From Isoptericola jiangsuensis (lineage in GTDB: Bacteria; Actinomycetota; Actinomycetes; Actinomycetales; Cellulomonadaceae), in NCBI RefSeq assembly GCF_002563715.1, contig NZ_PDJJ01000001.1, positions 1,674,001-1,738,000 of the forward strand: a stretch of DNA of 64,000 bases. Reading direction: 5' to 3'. Under the pieces are notes generated by a model that saw only the letters and a program-made list of their open reading frames with translations, searched no databases and was not told the origin of the DNA. A program made the position numbers and the translations under genes. Within the stretch, counting starts at the first letter, position 1. Each line of letters starts with the position of its first letter. Below, in pieces: positions 59,165-64,000 of this stretch.

Positions 59165-59168
<4 letters not shown>
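58179..59168 (+). CDS. argB: N-acetylglutamate kinase
   Basis: A 329-residue kinase. [16 protein letters not shown] is the N-terminal signature, [14 protein letters not shown] binds substrate, [20 protein letters not shown], quoted as [15 protein letters not shown], binds nucleotide and VLTDVEGLY follows. It has an N-terminal extension of ~25 residues typical of the arginine-feedback-regulated type and a ~20-residue Ala/Asp-rich tail. Overlaps both neighbours by 4 nt. Confidence 0.95.
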
Positions 59169-61876
<2,708 letters not shown>

Positions 61877-61922
61877 GCCTGCAAGACTCGACCCGTACGC
61901 ACCACAAGGAAGAGAAGAACCC

Positions 61923-64000
<2,078 letters not shown>

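Overview
The window reads as one contiguous piece of a very GC-rich actinobacterial chromosome. Codon third positions are almost all G/C, GTG starts are common, and stop/start overlaps of the ATGA/GTGA/TGATG type are frequent. Gene content and order (ftsZ-pgeF-sepF-yggT-divIVA, traR-lspA-rluD, dnaE, hisD/hisCBHA, infC-rpmI-rplT, pheST, argCJBDFRGH) fit Micrococcales; a Cellulomonadaceae/Promicromonosporaceae-like organism is my best guess, not a proven assignment. I see no rRNA, tRNA, CRISPR array, transposase or integrase.

Layout. 1-3.1 kb: end of the division cluster (ftsZ 3' end, pgeF, sepF, yggT, divIVA). 3.2-5.3 kb: a TraR/DksA-like protein with a broken zinc finger, lspA and rluD. 5.4-8.4 kb: an exported beta-helix protein facing a LacI regulator. 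8.5-12.6 kb: dnaE and a Nudix hydrolase. 12.7-28.4 kb: an amine-catabolic block with AS-family amidase, agmatine deiminase, TetR, APC permease, universal stress protein, putrescine oxidase, second TetR, aminobutyraldehyde dehydrogenase, PucR regulator, GABA aminotransferase, glutamate dehydrogenase and a frameshifted succinate-semialdehyde dehydrogenase. 28.4-31.6 kb: F420/FMN-type protein, S4 protein, hisD, GNAT and a lipoprotein. 31.7-38.4 kb: SWIM-SNF2 helicase, RecQ-phosphoribosyltransferase fusion, small membrane protein and Rieske lipoprotein. 38.6-43.1 kb: hisC-hisB-unknown-hisH-priA-sseB. 43.2-45 kb: a leftward DUF1844/coiled-coil/trypsin-like operon. 45.1-53.1 kb: infC (ATC start, long leader, long tail), rpmI, rplT, trmH, thpR, pheS, pheT and an SDR. 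53.2-55.8 kb: leftward quinone oxidoreductase, methyltransferase and LLM oxidoreductase. 55.9-64 kb: arg operon, with argH cut by the window end.

The 12.7-28.4 kb block reads as an almost complete route from agmatine through putrescine, 4-aminobutanal, GABA and succinate semialdehyde to succinate. It has its own permease and three local regulators. The classic N-carbamoylputrescine amidohydrolase is absent, and an AS-family amidase sits translationally coupled to the agmatine deiminase. Glutamate dehydrogenase between gabT and gabD would recycle glutamate to 2-oxoglutarate. Clear palindromes sit in the regulator intergenic regions.

Two patterns recur. Many genes have a TAnnnT -10 hexamer 6-8 nt before the start codon, which predicts leaderless mRNAs. 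Several convergent gene ends are separated by long, perfect GC-rich hairpins without a T-tract.
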